From: Macrocystis pyrifera
Lineage: Eukaryota > Sar > Phaeophyceae > Laminariales > Laminariaceae
Assembly: GCA_031763025.1 (NCBI GenBank)
Contig: JASSKH010000010.1
Span: 15,152,085-15,216,084 of the forward strand
DNA: 64,000 nucleotides
Direction of reading: 5' to 3'
Shown: piece after piece, positions 45,133 to 57,874 of the stretch
Layout of the letters: every line of letters starts with the position of its first letter
How positions within the stretch are numbered: position 1 is the stretch's first letter
Notes under the pieces: generated by a model
Database searches by the model: none
The model's input: the letters and a program-made list of their open reading frames with translations, nothing else
Told to the model about the DNA's origin: nothing
Translations under genes and position numbers: made by a program

Positions 45133-45839
45133 GGCTGTTTCCTATGCGGTTCGATTTCGAGCTTCAGATTGGTATTTTTCGATTTGAGAATCCGATGACC
45201 CAAGTCGTCAGATTTTGGGCCAAAAACCGACGACCTGGGTCATCAGATTTTCAAATCGAAAAATGGCATGCTCTCTAAATTCAAGATGTTTTCCACGACA
45301 GCAAACAGCAGCAGAACGATCGATGAGTTGGATGGTGATACAGCTGTATAGCGAGGTTGCTTCGCGCCCGACGCGCGGACGGCGCGTCCCTCCGTGGCCA
45401 GACTAAAGTCGGCTGGCGCGGGCTCGGGCCTAGAGACCAAGAGAAGAGCACTCGGCACGCGCCTCTCCGTGGATACGTACTCGTAGACTACACTGCAGCT
45501 GTACAGCAGCAGCAGCAGTCAAGTCACCAAACGAAACACAAAATTCCAAGACAGGTTGACTCTAGCGCACTCGCCACGTCTCTTCGCCACCAGACTAGAG
45601 GCAGTCAGCGTGGGCTCGGACGCTTGGGTCCTACGCGCAGGGCAGCGCACCCAGCGCGTCTCTTCGCGGCGCCAAATCACAAAAACAGCAGTTGGTCTCG
45701 GCGTTTGCTCGAATCTCTACACGCACAATAAATCTGATTTTTCCGAATAGGAAGACCCTTTCGATTTGTCAAGCTCATATCTAAAAATGCCATGGGTCAA
45801 AATCTGAAGCTCAAAAATCGAACCGCATAGGAAACGGCC
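45133..45839 (+). mobile_element. Non-autonomous DNA transposon, family A (copy 3)
   Basis: A 707-bp element with terminal inverted repeats GGCTGTTTCCTATGCGGTTC and complement, flanked by an exact TTA duplication (45130-45132 and 45840-45842). Its interior matches the reverse strand of 32739-33493. TTA target and GGC ends point to PIF/Harbinger. No transposase gene is present; its TIR-containing neighbours show a family present at least twice in this window. Confidence 0.8.
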
Positions 45840-46236
45840 TTACGCGCATGCCGGAAGGCCTTCGATTATGCAGTATGATTATACAGTATGATCATCTTTC
45901 CGACGGAAATCCTTGATAAACACAAAAAAATTATGCAGACACTGCTGTGAAAAAAATACATCAGGTCTGAGGCTGCGCCGCGTTTGCATCGAACCAGGAA
46001 ATTTCTCAATTGCGGACGACGATTCCGAAGTGCAGACCGCGCTACCCAATTTTCAAGTCAAAAACACCCCTAAAGACCCTTTCTCCCAGATTGCTAAACC
46101 TACTCCTGTCTTCCGTGTACTGTTCGTATTATATACTTTGTTTTTGGTTGGTTGAAAGCCTCGATTTTGGTGTGTTAGGTCGGGGTGGAATCAGGTTGCC
46201 AGCGATTTACGCCGTGCGCCCAAAGCTGACCCACCG

Positions 46237-46272
46237 GACCCGAACCCGAACCCGAACCCGAACCCGAACCCT
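46237..46272. repeat. CCCGAA telomere-like tract
   Basis: Five or six CCCGAA hexamers ending in one CCCT. Compare with 14904-14972. Confidence 0.6.
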
Positions 46273-46906
46273 CAGCCGACGACAAGCGGGAGAAGGGCGG
46301 AGGTGTGCAGAAATACAATTTGTACACCCGGTGTGCAATTAGGTCTCGTCTGCAAAGAGAGACCACATCTGTCCGGAATACATGTACAAGTAGTCCATTC
46401 AGCCATTCAGTACCTGTGCTTTACTGTTTATACGACACTGGTACATGTTTATACAGCACGTACTCCTCCCAACCCCCTGCTACCGTCTTTGTAGACAGCA
46501 TTCAGCATTAGTCTGAAGTAGCCGTGCGGCTCAACTCACCTCTACCGCCATCCCGAGATTCAGACGGTATTCCACAACAGGATAAAGCTATGTACCAGTC
46601 CTCGAAATTGCAGTAGCAAGTAAGCTTCGCAGAGAACAATGGCTCGTCGAACCCAAGAACTCAGCTCTCCTTTCCGAGAGAACACCGAGATGCAGTGATC
46701 CTTGAGTGGTCAATAGGTTTTTTGTAAAAATTGGGTCTCATCTACACCTGGCGGCGTGTGCGTGCCGGGGCTCCTACAAAAATATAGAAAGCCCAGAACA
46801 CTCTGGATGCCACGACGCACACGACGACCCCACGAGCGTCAACCACAAGGGAGTAGCACCGCAGTTGTTCTGAAGCTGTGGCTTACTGAATTGTGCTGTG
46901 CTTGCC

Positions 46907-49900
46907 ATGGCGCAGTATGTCGCCACTGCGAAAAAAGCGACATCTGTTGGTAAATCACTTGTCTGTCATTTCACAGGCCAAGACGATTTGAACTTGGTTA
47001 TTGCCAAAGGCGCTCGCCTAGAGATCTGGGAAATTACGCCTGAGGGCCTTCAGCACCGACTCGATGTGCCACTTTATGGAGCAATTGCAACCATGGAGGC
47101 ATATCGCCTGCAAGACGAGAGCTGCGACCGCATGTTTGTTTTGACTGAGCGCTACCAGTTCTGCGTGCTTCAGTTTGACACGGAACGACAGGTGAGCCGA
47201 CCTGTCGCAGAGCTATTTACCACACTGGACCTACAGCAGTATTATTAATATTAATACAATAGTAACCCTCGTGCTCGGACTGCTGCTGTACGTACAAGAC
47301 AACGTCGTTTCGGCAAACACAGCGACACGACGCGCATACACCATGCTCATCGAACGTCGTCAACACAATAAAGCAATTGCACACGTGCGATTAGTACCCT
47401 TTTTGCGAGTTAAAAGTGATATATACGCCGGTATATCGGCACAGCGGGGCAATCGCCTGGCGGCATAAAGCAATTCGAAATCACCACTTCAGAGATACCC
47501 GTACCAAGTTCCAGCAGTATATACTCAACTCATGTGTCGTACGAGTATTATAATAATGTTAATATTGATAGCTCGTATTATTAATAATACTTGTAGTTTC
47601 CAAGTGTGTGCATGGCGGTTTGAATTTTTGAATACGTACTATTCATACTGGACGTGCTCTATTTCAATTATCCTGTGATTTACTCGCACGCCACTCACCC
47701 ATGCAAACCCCTGGCATCAATGCAATATCAGTGGACAACACGCATGTGAAAACAAACAACTACTCGAGTATACAACCAACCAAGGTTGGCAGAGCAAATT
47801 GGAAATGCAAAGTTTTTATGCAGTATCCAGCCTACATCGCATTAATTAAACCGGAATTCCAAAGTTTAATTCACGACTTCACGTTGGAGTACGTAGAGAG
47901 TTTGATCTACTGCTGTACCACCAATGTGTCATCCCCGTAGCCTGACTGAGCTTGAGGGTCTGCTATTATCTCATTGATGTTGCTTTTAATTCATCTCGGA
48001 CCCGCCTCGGCGCAGGAAATTCGCACCAAAACCAGTGGCTCTGTGAAGGACCGAATCGGTCGCGCCATCGACAACAGCAAGATTGGAGTCATGGACCCCC
48101 AGAATCGCATGATCGGACTTCACCTGTATGAGGGCCACTTCAAGGTGATTCCCATGGATGCTAAGGGACAGCTGAAAGACGCCTTCAACATCCGGCTGGA
48201 GGAGCTGGAGGTTCTAGACATCAAGTTCCTTTCCGGGTTTTCTAAGCCTACGATCGCAGTGCTGTACCAGGATCAACGCTACGCCCGCCACATCAAAACC
48301 TATGCCGTCAACGTCCGCGATAAAGAGTTCGTCGTCGGACCATGGGCACAGTGTAACGTAGAGCACAACGCCAGTGAGCTCATTCCTGTTCCCGAGCCTT
48401 TCGGTGGGGTACTTATTCTGGGACATCAGACGATCTGCTACCACAGTGGAACGGCCTTCATCACTATTCCGATTCAGAACACCCGGATGTGCGCGTACGG
48501 GTGGGTGGACGCTGATGGATCGCGCCTGCTGATTAGTGACCACTTCGGAGGACTGCATGTGGTCATTCTCACTCCCGGCTCAGCACGCTCGGTCGTTCAG
48601 ACAGCTCACATTGAGGCACTTGGCGACACAAGTTGCGCCTCAAGCATTTCGTACCTGGACAATGGAGTCGTTTTCATCGGAAGTGCTTTCGGGGACAGCC
48701 AGCTGATCAAACTTAACCCAGAGAAGGATGCCCAGGGCGCGTACATCGAAGTGCTGGAGACTTACGACAACCTTGGGCCAATCATGGACATGTGTGTGGC
48801 GGACCTGGACCGGCAGGGGCAAGGGCAGGCAGTGACCTGCAGTGGCTGCAACAAGGATGGCTCGTTGCGGATAATTCGCAATGGCATCGGCATCAACGAG
48901 CATGCTGCTATTGACCTTCCTGGGATCAAGAATATGTGGTCCCTTCGTCCTTCGAGCGCGCAGCATGACAAATACCTTGTTCAAGCTTTCATCAGCGAAA
49001 CCCGCGTGTTAGCGTTTGAGGAGGACGAAGATGGCGATCATCAGCTTGCAGAAGGAGAGATAGCAGGCTTTCAACGGGGATGCACGCTGTTCTGTGGCTG
49101 CGTAAGTGGAGACATGGTAGTGCAGGTAACAGAGAGAGGGGTTGTCCTCATCGCGTGCGATACCCTCGAGGTGATTGACAGATGGAACCCACCTACAGAT
49201 CTCAACATCACCGTGGCTTCTGGCAACTTGACGCGAGTGGTGCTCGCCCTCGGTGGTGGCAATTTGGTGCATCTGGAAGTTGATGTAGCCACCAAGAAGG
49301 TCAGTCAAGGTGCTGGCTCCGTATGATGGTGACGACTGCGCTGTGATTTGTTCTGCCCTGGGTAGGTGTTGGGCGCACTGATTTGATACTACAACGGCGA
49401 TCACAACAACGTTCTCCTTTTTCGCAGGACGGTTCTTGCCTTTTCTCCACATGTAGGACTCCACTCACGATTTTCCTCTGTTTTTGCCGCGACTGTCTGA
49501 TACTCTCTTGCAACTTCGCAGCTGGTGCAAAAAGCGCATGTTCATCTTGAGAACGAGATAGCATGCATCAGTCTGAACCCTCCAAGCAACCAACCATCGT
49601 CGGTCGCCGACACCGTGACAACGGCAATGGAGTGCGAGGAAGGGAGCAAGTTGGATGCGCTTGTCGCTGTCGGCATGTGGACAGATATGACGGTAAATTC
49701 TGCCATACATACAGTATAGTTTTGGGGGGGAAAGCTTGCCGTTTATGGTCAAGAGGCAGTGCTCGTACAGTAGTTGTGTGGCCATCTTGACGAGTCAGAT
49801 TTTTTCCAGGAATGCTCTGACTGCTCTCATTATTTCACGTTGAATGGACGTGTGTGTAGTTTGATGTAATTGTGTGCCGTGGAATGACTGCGCGTTCCAG

Positions 49901-52900
49901 GTGCGACTGCTGACTCTTCCCGACCTTCAGGAGGTGTCATCTCAGCCTCTCGGAGGTGACACACAGGCGAGTTCCACTCATTGTCATCGGTACTCCTGTG
50001 GCGCGTGTGTTGGGTGCTCCTGCGTAGTTTCTAGTTACGGAGTAACTTACTGCAGTTTTCCGTTTGCTTTTCAAATGCTTGTGCTTTGATACGTCATCGG
50101 CTGCCGCAGCAGCTGTTGTTCTTGTTCGCTACAAAGTACACCCGACCTTGGTGCTTATGCTTGAAGGTTGCCATGTTGTGCAGATTGTTTTTGCGTAGAC
50201 GTTGGCATATTGTGCGGAATGAAGGCTCCCGTCCCATCCGTAGGGTAGATCTAACACAAGGGTTTAATGCACGAGTCGTTTTCAATCTGTCGCCCCGTTT
50301 TCCGTGGTGCAATCTGCAGGCCCGGTCTGTGATAATGGCCACAATCGCTGACACGCACTACTTGTTCGTCGGGTTGGGTGATGGTCACGTCGTGTCGTTT
50401 CCCTTGGAGATGTCTGAAGAATCGGGGCTGGCGCTCGGAATGCCGAAGAAAGTGGCATTGGGGACTCAACCCATAGGCCTCGCATGTTTCCGTAACAACG
50501 GAATGGTGTGTGTCTTCGTCGCCAGTGACCGGCCTGCGGTCATATACTGCAGCGGGGGCAAGCTCCTGTACGCGAACGTCAACATGGGCGAGGTGAATTT
50601 GCAGCCGTGCCTGCCCTTTCTTGTGGATTGATAGCCATTGCTGTTGTACATGTGCTGACCATGGCGAAGCTTTCCCGCGTATCTGACGTGAACTAATTTG
50701 TGCGTGATGTTACGATATTTCCTTGCAGGTCACCTCCGTTTGCTCCTTCGACTCCAGCCCGCTCCCACACTGCTTAGCGCTGGCAAGTGAAAGCAGCTTG
50801 ACGATCGGTACCATCGACGATATCCAGAAGCTTCACATCCAGGTGACGCTTGCCCACTCGCTGTCGCACTTGAGAACACTGCATTCGATCTTTGAGCAAG
50901 TTGTGCGTTTTTTTTAGTTTAATATTGCGTATGCTCTACAGTATCAGGTGTGAGTTATGTTGCCGTGCTGAGGATTAATTAGCGTATTACACCATGGATC
51001 GATCTGCTGATGACCATGCCAGATGTAGCTCCGCCTAGCTGCCTGTTTGTTTTTTTTTGCTGTCAATAACAAGCACGTCGCGCTTCTCTTGGCGACCTTG
51101 GGCAAAATTGGTTGATTTAAAAACTGCGCGAAAACTACCTTGCGCGAATTAGTGTGCCTTGACCCACGTCGACGAGCGCTGGGAATGCTGAGCCCAATGC
51201 GCAACAAAATGTCAATTCAGGAACTAGGGTAGTCGAGGGGAGAGCGCAGGCCTACTTTTCCACCTCTAATCGGAACAGGCTCCGCATTGAAAAACGCAAT
51301 AATGTAGACAGTGGCCTCTCATTGGGGCTCCACGTACCATGGACCTAGCATCATGCAGTTTAAAAAACAGAGAGGGGCGTAGTCTCCTATAAGAAGAGTA
51401 TCGCTGAACACCCCTTTTTTTGCCTTTGTTTTACAGAAAGTCAGCCTCGGAGAAGCTCCCCAACGCATTACTCATCACGAGACGGGCAGGGTATTCGGTA
51501 TCATCACCACCAGCTACCGCGCCGTCGAGAATAGGTATGTCAACTATTATGACATCGACTCTTGTTGAACCTGTTTACGGTTTAGACGAGATACGCAGGC
51601 GTGGCGCATTGGTTGCAGTCAACAAGGTGGATGGATTCGTGTGGTAGTCTCCAGACGGAAACCGATAAAACCGATAGCCTTTTGCAATTGTGCCGCAAGC
51701 TGTGATGCTATCTTATCCCCCTACGCTCGTCTCCCTGCCTCAGCGACGTGGAAGAAGAGCACAACTTCGTCAAGTTTTTGGACGACACAAACTTTGACGA
51801 GCTCTACTGTCACCCGCTTGACCCGTTCGAGGTGAGATCGAAACGCGCTTCGAGTGTATTGGGCCATGGCTACGTCCGTTCCCTTTTCTATGAACCTTTG
51901 AAATGTACATGGGCGTCCATTGTGCATTTCTACGTTACATATACGGCGGCCGCTGTTATTGATTGTGCTCGAGACAACCCTGTATTATTTTACAGACGTA
52001 TGAATCGTCAGATGTCTAGTCCGTAGATTGTAGCGGCGCTGTGGCCAGTATGCCACTCTGCTGTGTGTATGCGGTCACACTTTGAGCTGATATTGTCGTC
52101 CTCCCGCGTCCACCCCTCGCTCGCTTTGGTCGCTCGTGCTTTTGTGAGACCAGAATGGGGCCTCGCTGGTCTCGTGTGTGTTCGCCAATGACCCGAAAGA
52201 GTATCTGGTGGTTGGTTCTGCGTACGTGCGGGAAGAGGTGAGAGGCGGCGTTCGATGCGCCATGTGATGCTGTTACTGCTGGCTGGCAGTGATGAGTTGT
52301 TGCCCAGTCGCGCGGGGTCGTTCTGCTGTCTCGCTGCTTTGCTTTCGGCAGGGGTTTTGCCTTCCAGCCGTTTGCGTTCGACGTTTGGGTTATCATGAGG
52401 ATCATGATGACTATTTTGCTTTTGAAATTATAACGTGCAGGTCTTGTGCACGGTCGGTGTAGGATTTGGTGCAGGCCAACAACCATTTCTTCGCAGGCGA
52501 ATATTTATCGTGTGGGTTAAGGCGTTCTTCCATTTTCTCACGGACGTCTTGCTCTCTGGTGTTTCCTCTTCTTGGGGTCAGGAGTGCGAGCCAGCGGTTG
52601 GGCGCTTGCTGGTTTTCAGCGTGGATGGGCAAGGTGCAGAAAGGAGAGTGACTCTGGTGGCAGAAGAGGAGACGCGAGGAGCGGTGAACGTTCTCAACGC
52701 GTTTAACGGCAAACTCCTAGCAGGCATCAACAGCAAGGTAAGTGGAGCACTATTTCTCACCCTTCCGATCCCACTTTCAAATATTTTGCAACGTTTATTT
52801 CTTGGACATGGACTCACTACTATCGGAAAGTTACATGTATACTAGGCATTCCAGTATACGCCCCCCTGTGCGTTACGCGTGGGATGAAACCAGAACAATC

Positions 52901-55812
52901 TCAGAGACATGCCGGCAGAACGCCGCGAGCACCCGTTCGCTTTGTTTACCGAGGAAATAGTCGCGGTGGCGTGTGCTCTAATGCGTACCAATGTGGTGAC
53001 GCAGGTGCAACTTTTCCGATGGGTCGAAAAGGATGACGGAGTGCAGGAGCTGCAAACCGAATGCGGATACCACGGGCACATTCTGGCGCTGTACATGCAG
53101 GTGGAGTGTGTCGAATTGCCTCTGCTTACGAGATGCTCTTGTTGCGTTAGAGTCAAGTTGTGGCAAGTACCTGCAGCTTTTTTCCCAGTATTTCCCTGTT
53201 GAGACACGCGCGGAGGGTCTGATAAAGCGCACCTCCCATTCGCACCGTATTTAAAACCGACATGCTGGGTAGGAATCTCAGCTGGCTCCCCAACTTTGCG
53301 AAGACGAGAAAACGTACAGCCGGCTTTTGTCCGGCTTGTCATATTTCGAAGTTGAACTTGTTGCACATATTTGTTCGGCCTTGAAAATTTTCATGCAGAG
53401 TTTCATTCGAGGCGTATTTCACGCGTTGCACGATCATTGATTGAGGTGTATAGGTTGGATTGTGTGTACTAAATGTGCCGCCGCAGTTATTGTAAGCTGA
53501 TAAAGTACTTTGCCTACTTTATTCGCCGCTCCTCCTAAGTGACGCCACCTGGCCATCCATCCGCCTTTTGGTGATTTGCCAGCCTCGACCCTGCCTGGTA
53601 ACCGGGTGCTTGGTTCCAACAGCCTGATAATATTGGTCATCGTTACGGTCATTTTTTGGCTGGTCAGGGAATAACATTTTGTTGCATTTTGCTGTAGCTG
53701 AAAAGTAATAACCACAGTAGCGCCCGATGTCCATCACTTATTTTCTTTTCTTCTCCCAACCCGGGTTGTATCGTTTTGCATGCGCTGGCAGAGCCGGGGT
53801 GACTTCATCGTCGTCGGAGACCTCATGCGATCCGTCAGCCTCCTCGTGTACAAGGCGGTTGATGGTGCCATTGAGGTGAGTGCTGCACATTGTCGCCAGG
53901 GCCGTTTTCGCCGTCGCATCCTGCCTGGCCTTGAGGAACGTGTCAACGCCTCGCGAGTATATGAATATCACTGCGAGTGTACGATTACCAGCGCTTGCCT
54001 TGGATATACGTGCAATGCGTGTTGATCTAAAAGCTACGTTATCGCCTTGCTTTATAGGAAATTGCCCGGGACTATCACGCGAACTGGATGACGGCGGTTG
54101 AGATGCTAAGCGATGACGTATACATTGGTGGAGAGAGCGACTGCAACATCTTCACCTTGCGAAGAAACGCAGGTGAGCATATACACGTGGCATTTAGGGT
54201 TGAGTTCAATGTTTAAGTGTTCTTCACGCTTGCTTGTTGGCGATTTCCACCTCAGGAAGACACTTTTTAGTTTTGTCTCGTACGTATTGACTATATAGGT
54301 TCGTCTACATGACATCAATCCGGGTTCGAAATATGTATATACCGCCATCCCAGCTCAGCTTGGAACTTTACTACGCGTTGGTTCCAGCACTCCTTTCCCT
54401 CATGGACTTGCGCCGGCAGCGCATACTCGCGCGATCAATTAGACCTTCACCGAGGGCTTTTCCTTTGTCGACGTATGCCGCAGTCTTACTAGAGAGGCGC
54501 ATGTTGCATAAATACACTCCTCCCCCATAGAGAGGATAGAGAATCATACCTAAGGTTGCCCAGTTTCACTGCTTCGAGACTGCCTCGGAGGCCACCAGTG
54601 CGACCAGCTGATCCTGTTGGCTATTGACACGATGTACCTGCTACTGTAGATTAGATGGTATCGTGCTGGCATGAGGCTAGTGGTTGGGCTGCCGAACTTT
54701 GATGAGAGAGCAAACGTCGAGCGTGTCCAGGATATAGGCAGAAGTCGATGTGTGCATTCTCATCAAGATAAATCCTGCTGCTTGGTGGTGTGGATTCACA
54801 GATGCGGCGACAGAGGAAGAGAGGGCTCGGTTAGAGATCCAGGGCGAGTTCCACCTCGGTGAATTTGTCAACAAGTTTTGCCAGGGGTCCCTTCTCATGC
54901 AGGTAAGCGTCTAGCAACGGTGTTGCCACTGTTCTGAAGACGAGACAGGGTGCAGAACTGTCAGCAACGACTTTTATCTGCGTGTCGCCTTGTTGGCTGT
55001 GTTTTCTTTGGCGTAGTCAGCAACACGTTATAGCGGGCACCCGACAATTGGGAAGGAAGCGGGGGGGGCGCGAGCGGGAATATTGAAGGTAATATGAAAG
55101 ATTCATAGTATCAGCCGCCGACAAGTGCACAAACTGAAAAAATTTCAGCAGGTCGCTCGCTTTTTATGTTGGACAACACCATATTTCCGTATATTTTACA
55201 ACACCATACACATCCGGTTGAGACAAATCATATGTTCTCGTCGTTAATTTTCGACACCAGAAGAACATGTTCCGCCGCGCAAACGCCCGCCCACTCACGC
55301 GAGATATGTTTTCATTTTCATACGTACTCCGTTTCGACTCGGTCGCTCTGTCCTAACGAAGTGCTGCATTCTGCCTCTACCATGGCGTCCACTAATTCCT
55401 CCGCTTGTACCGAAAGTCAACGGAGGCAGACGCAACAGGTGGGGTGGACAAACCTCTCGTCAGTGGGCAGCCACTACTATTTGGAACGGTCAACGGCATG
55501 GTGGGCACAATCCTCACTTTGACGGACGACAACCACAGGTTTTTGGCCCACTTGCAAACTGCTATGACCAAGGTCGTGAGAGGGGTGGGGGGCTTCAGTC
55601 ATGAGGAATGGCGGTCTTTCACGAACGGGCGCAGAACTTCGCCGGCTTCGAAGTTCATCGACGGAGACTTGATTGAGTCATACCTGGACATGCCTCGCGA
55701 TAAGCAAGAAGAGGTTTTGAAGCACATGAGTGCTGACCCGCAAGTAGAGGACAAAGCGTGGGCTGTGGAGAATGTCGTGCATCGGGTGGAGGAGATGCAG
55801 CGATTGCACTAG
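46907..55812 (+). CDS. DDB1: DNA damage-binding protein 1 (DDB1), 15 exons
   Basis: Fifteen exons give about 1,133 residues (human DDB1: 1,140) with intact frame: 46907-47191, 48016-49299, 49522-49692, 49901-49966, 50320-50592, 50729-50842, 51437-51534, 51744-51831, 52154-52237, 52582-52737, 53005-53100, 53792-53875, 54058-54172, 54802-54902 and about 55426-55812. The last acceptor could also be 9 bp earlier. Landmarks are the start [124 protein letters not shown] and the end EEMQRLH. DDB1 is the triple beta-propeller adaptor linking CUL4 to DCAF substrate receptors in ubiquitin ligases, including UV-damage recognition. The fourth intron uses a GC donor. The start ATG is chosen by alignment to the family N-terminus. 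Confidence 0.97.
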
Positions 55813-57870
55813 GTCCGAGGGATGTAGCTTTAGGGAGAAATATAGGTCGATGGGAGGGCCTGTTGGAGACCCTGTGAAGCACGTGTTGTCCTGGCTTGTA
55901 GATGAAGAACGACGTGAAGAGAAATACAAAGTTCAGCAAAACAAACGCCAAAGCTTTACGCGATGAGCTCAGTGGTTTTCGTGCAAGAGGCAGCCGACTC
56001 ATGCCTCGATTTGGAAATGCGAGTCAGCACTCCGACGACCACGAAATAAACGTGCAAGATGATAGGTAAGAGGTGCCATTAATCATTTTTACTGCGTGCA
56101 ACTTATCACGACACATCCCGGATGGATGTTCTAGACTGAAACTAACTAAAATATTTAGGGGGTGACTTAAGCAGCCTACAGGTACGAAAATGCACTACCT
56201 GGTACGTGGTATTAATTTTTCACATTATTGACACAAACTAGTTTAAAGTATCGGTGTGTGCCTAGTCCCTCGTACACACAGCCATTTACATGGCGCAGCT
56301 CACAAAATACACAAAAGCCACAAAAGCCACGAGGCAAGCAAGCGCAAAAAACGATCGCAATCGATTCGCTGCTCTTCCGTCCGAAAGGTACAGCCAGTGC
56401 GCGAAGCTCGCACACATTGCACGCAGCACCGCCACTATGAAGAATGCACGCGAAAACGGTGCCCTTGACTTGACGTCGCCCCTGACATCTCTTTTAGCCC
56501 GCCATTTTTGGACCAGTCGCGGGTCGATGCCCAAAGATTCAACCTGCGTCAATATAAATCGAGACAAGCGGGACCAGGTGGGAGGTCAGTGCGAGCAGCA
56601 ACTACACATTGCAAACGGCCATCTATCGCACTATTTATTGGGAATTAAAAGGAAGCATGTTATACTATTTATCTACTGGTCCTTCGTTTGTTACAAGGCA
56701 CTTCGCGTAGCGGGCGCTTCCGCTCGCTCACAAGGACAATAGAGCACAACGTGAATAAAGCTGAAAGATGGTCCAAATTTTACGTGCAACTGACGACTTG
56801 CTAATGCCAAGAGCCCACGTGTTACGTGCATAGCTAGTTTTTGATAACACAGCGCGGTAGATGATGCTCGACATTATACGTTTATGTTGGCGTGATCGCG
56901 CTCTGATGGCACGTACTACGTGCTTTACTGCTTTTTGCATGGGTGATTGTGCTGCGGTAGACGTTCGACGGCATGCTGGCTCACGGAGTCTGGTGTGTGA
57001 TTTATGAGTGATGCTTGCAAAAGGTGCAACAAAAAAGTGGTAGGGTTACTTCTTACGCAGAGAAGGGCTCTCTCACGAAAACTACAACGAATCAACTGCC
57101 TATTTGCTTGCGTTGTCGCACACTGATCCGCACGTATGTTACGTGCTTTGTTTCATTGAGAACACATCGGCAACTGCTCGACGATCTAAACTCTGGCTCT
57201 CTGCAACCCTACCTGCTTGCTGCGTTGTCGCGCTCTGATCGGCACGTGCGTGCTGTGTGGTGCTTTGTGCAGGCCTGATTGCGCTATGGTTCCGATAGAC
57301 GCTCGACGAAATCATGTTGGCTTTCCGATTTGGTCGACCACATATACCTGGTACCTGGTATACATTTATGCTCGCTCTCGGCAACTCTTGGTATGCTTGT
57401 TTGCGTAGTCGCGCTCTGATCGGCACGTTCGTGCTTTGCTGCTTTCTGGGGCGCTGATGGCGCTGTGCTGTGCTTGCGGTAGATGCTATTAATAGGCGAC
57501 ATGCTTCGGCGGCATCTCGCAGCTTGGCGTGCGCTTTTCTTATAGACGCCCAAGCAGGAGGTGTAGTAATACACGTAAAACGTGTCGAGCGTGGTATTCA
57601 TATGATACGTGTACAAATAACACGCCCGCAAAAAACAACAATCGGGGGGGGGGGGGGGGGGGAACACTCAAACAACCACAACTGAAAACAAATCGAAAGC
57701 TGATTCGAAAAAGAGCAAAAACTGATGAAACATTATTGAAAAAAGCGAAAAAGAAAAATGGACGAGCGAAAAACAACAAACAAAACGATGAAAGGAAAGG
57801 AAATCAGGAAGAAGGATCTTCTAAAAACGAAGGGAAAAGGTCCTTCGCGGGGGGGGGGAAAACGTTAACA
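55813..57870. other. No recognised gene; DDB1 downstream region
   Basis: Holds the DDB1 3' untranslated region and A/G-rich DNA, including a long G run at about 57646-57660. An open frame at 56290-56742 shows no domain. Short repeats of TGATCGGCACGT and GCGCTCTGAT recur at about 56880, 57120, 57230 and 57415. Confidence 0.4.
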
Positions 57871-57874
57871 TTTT

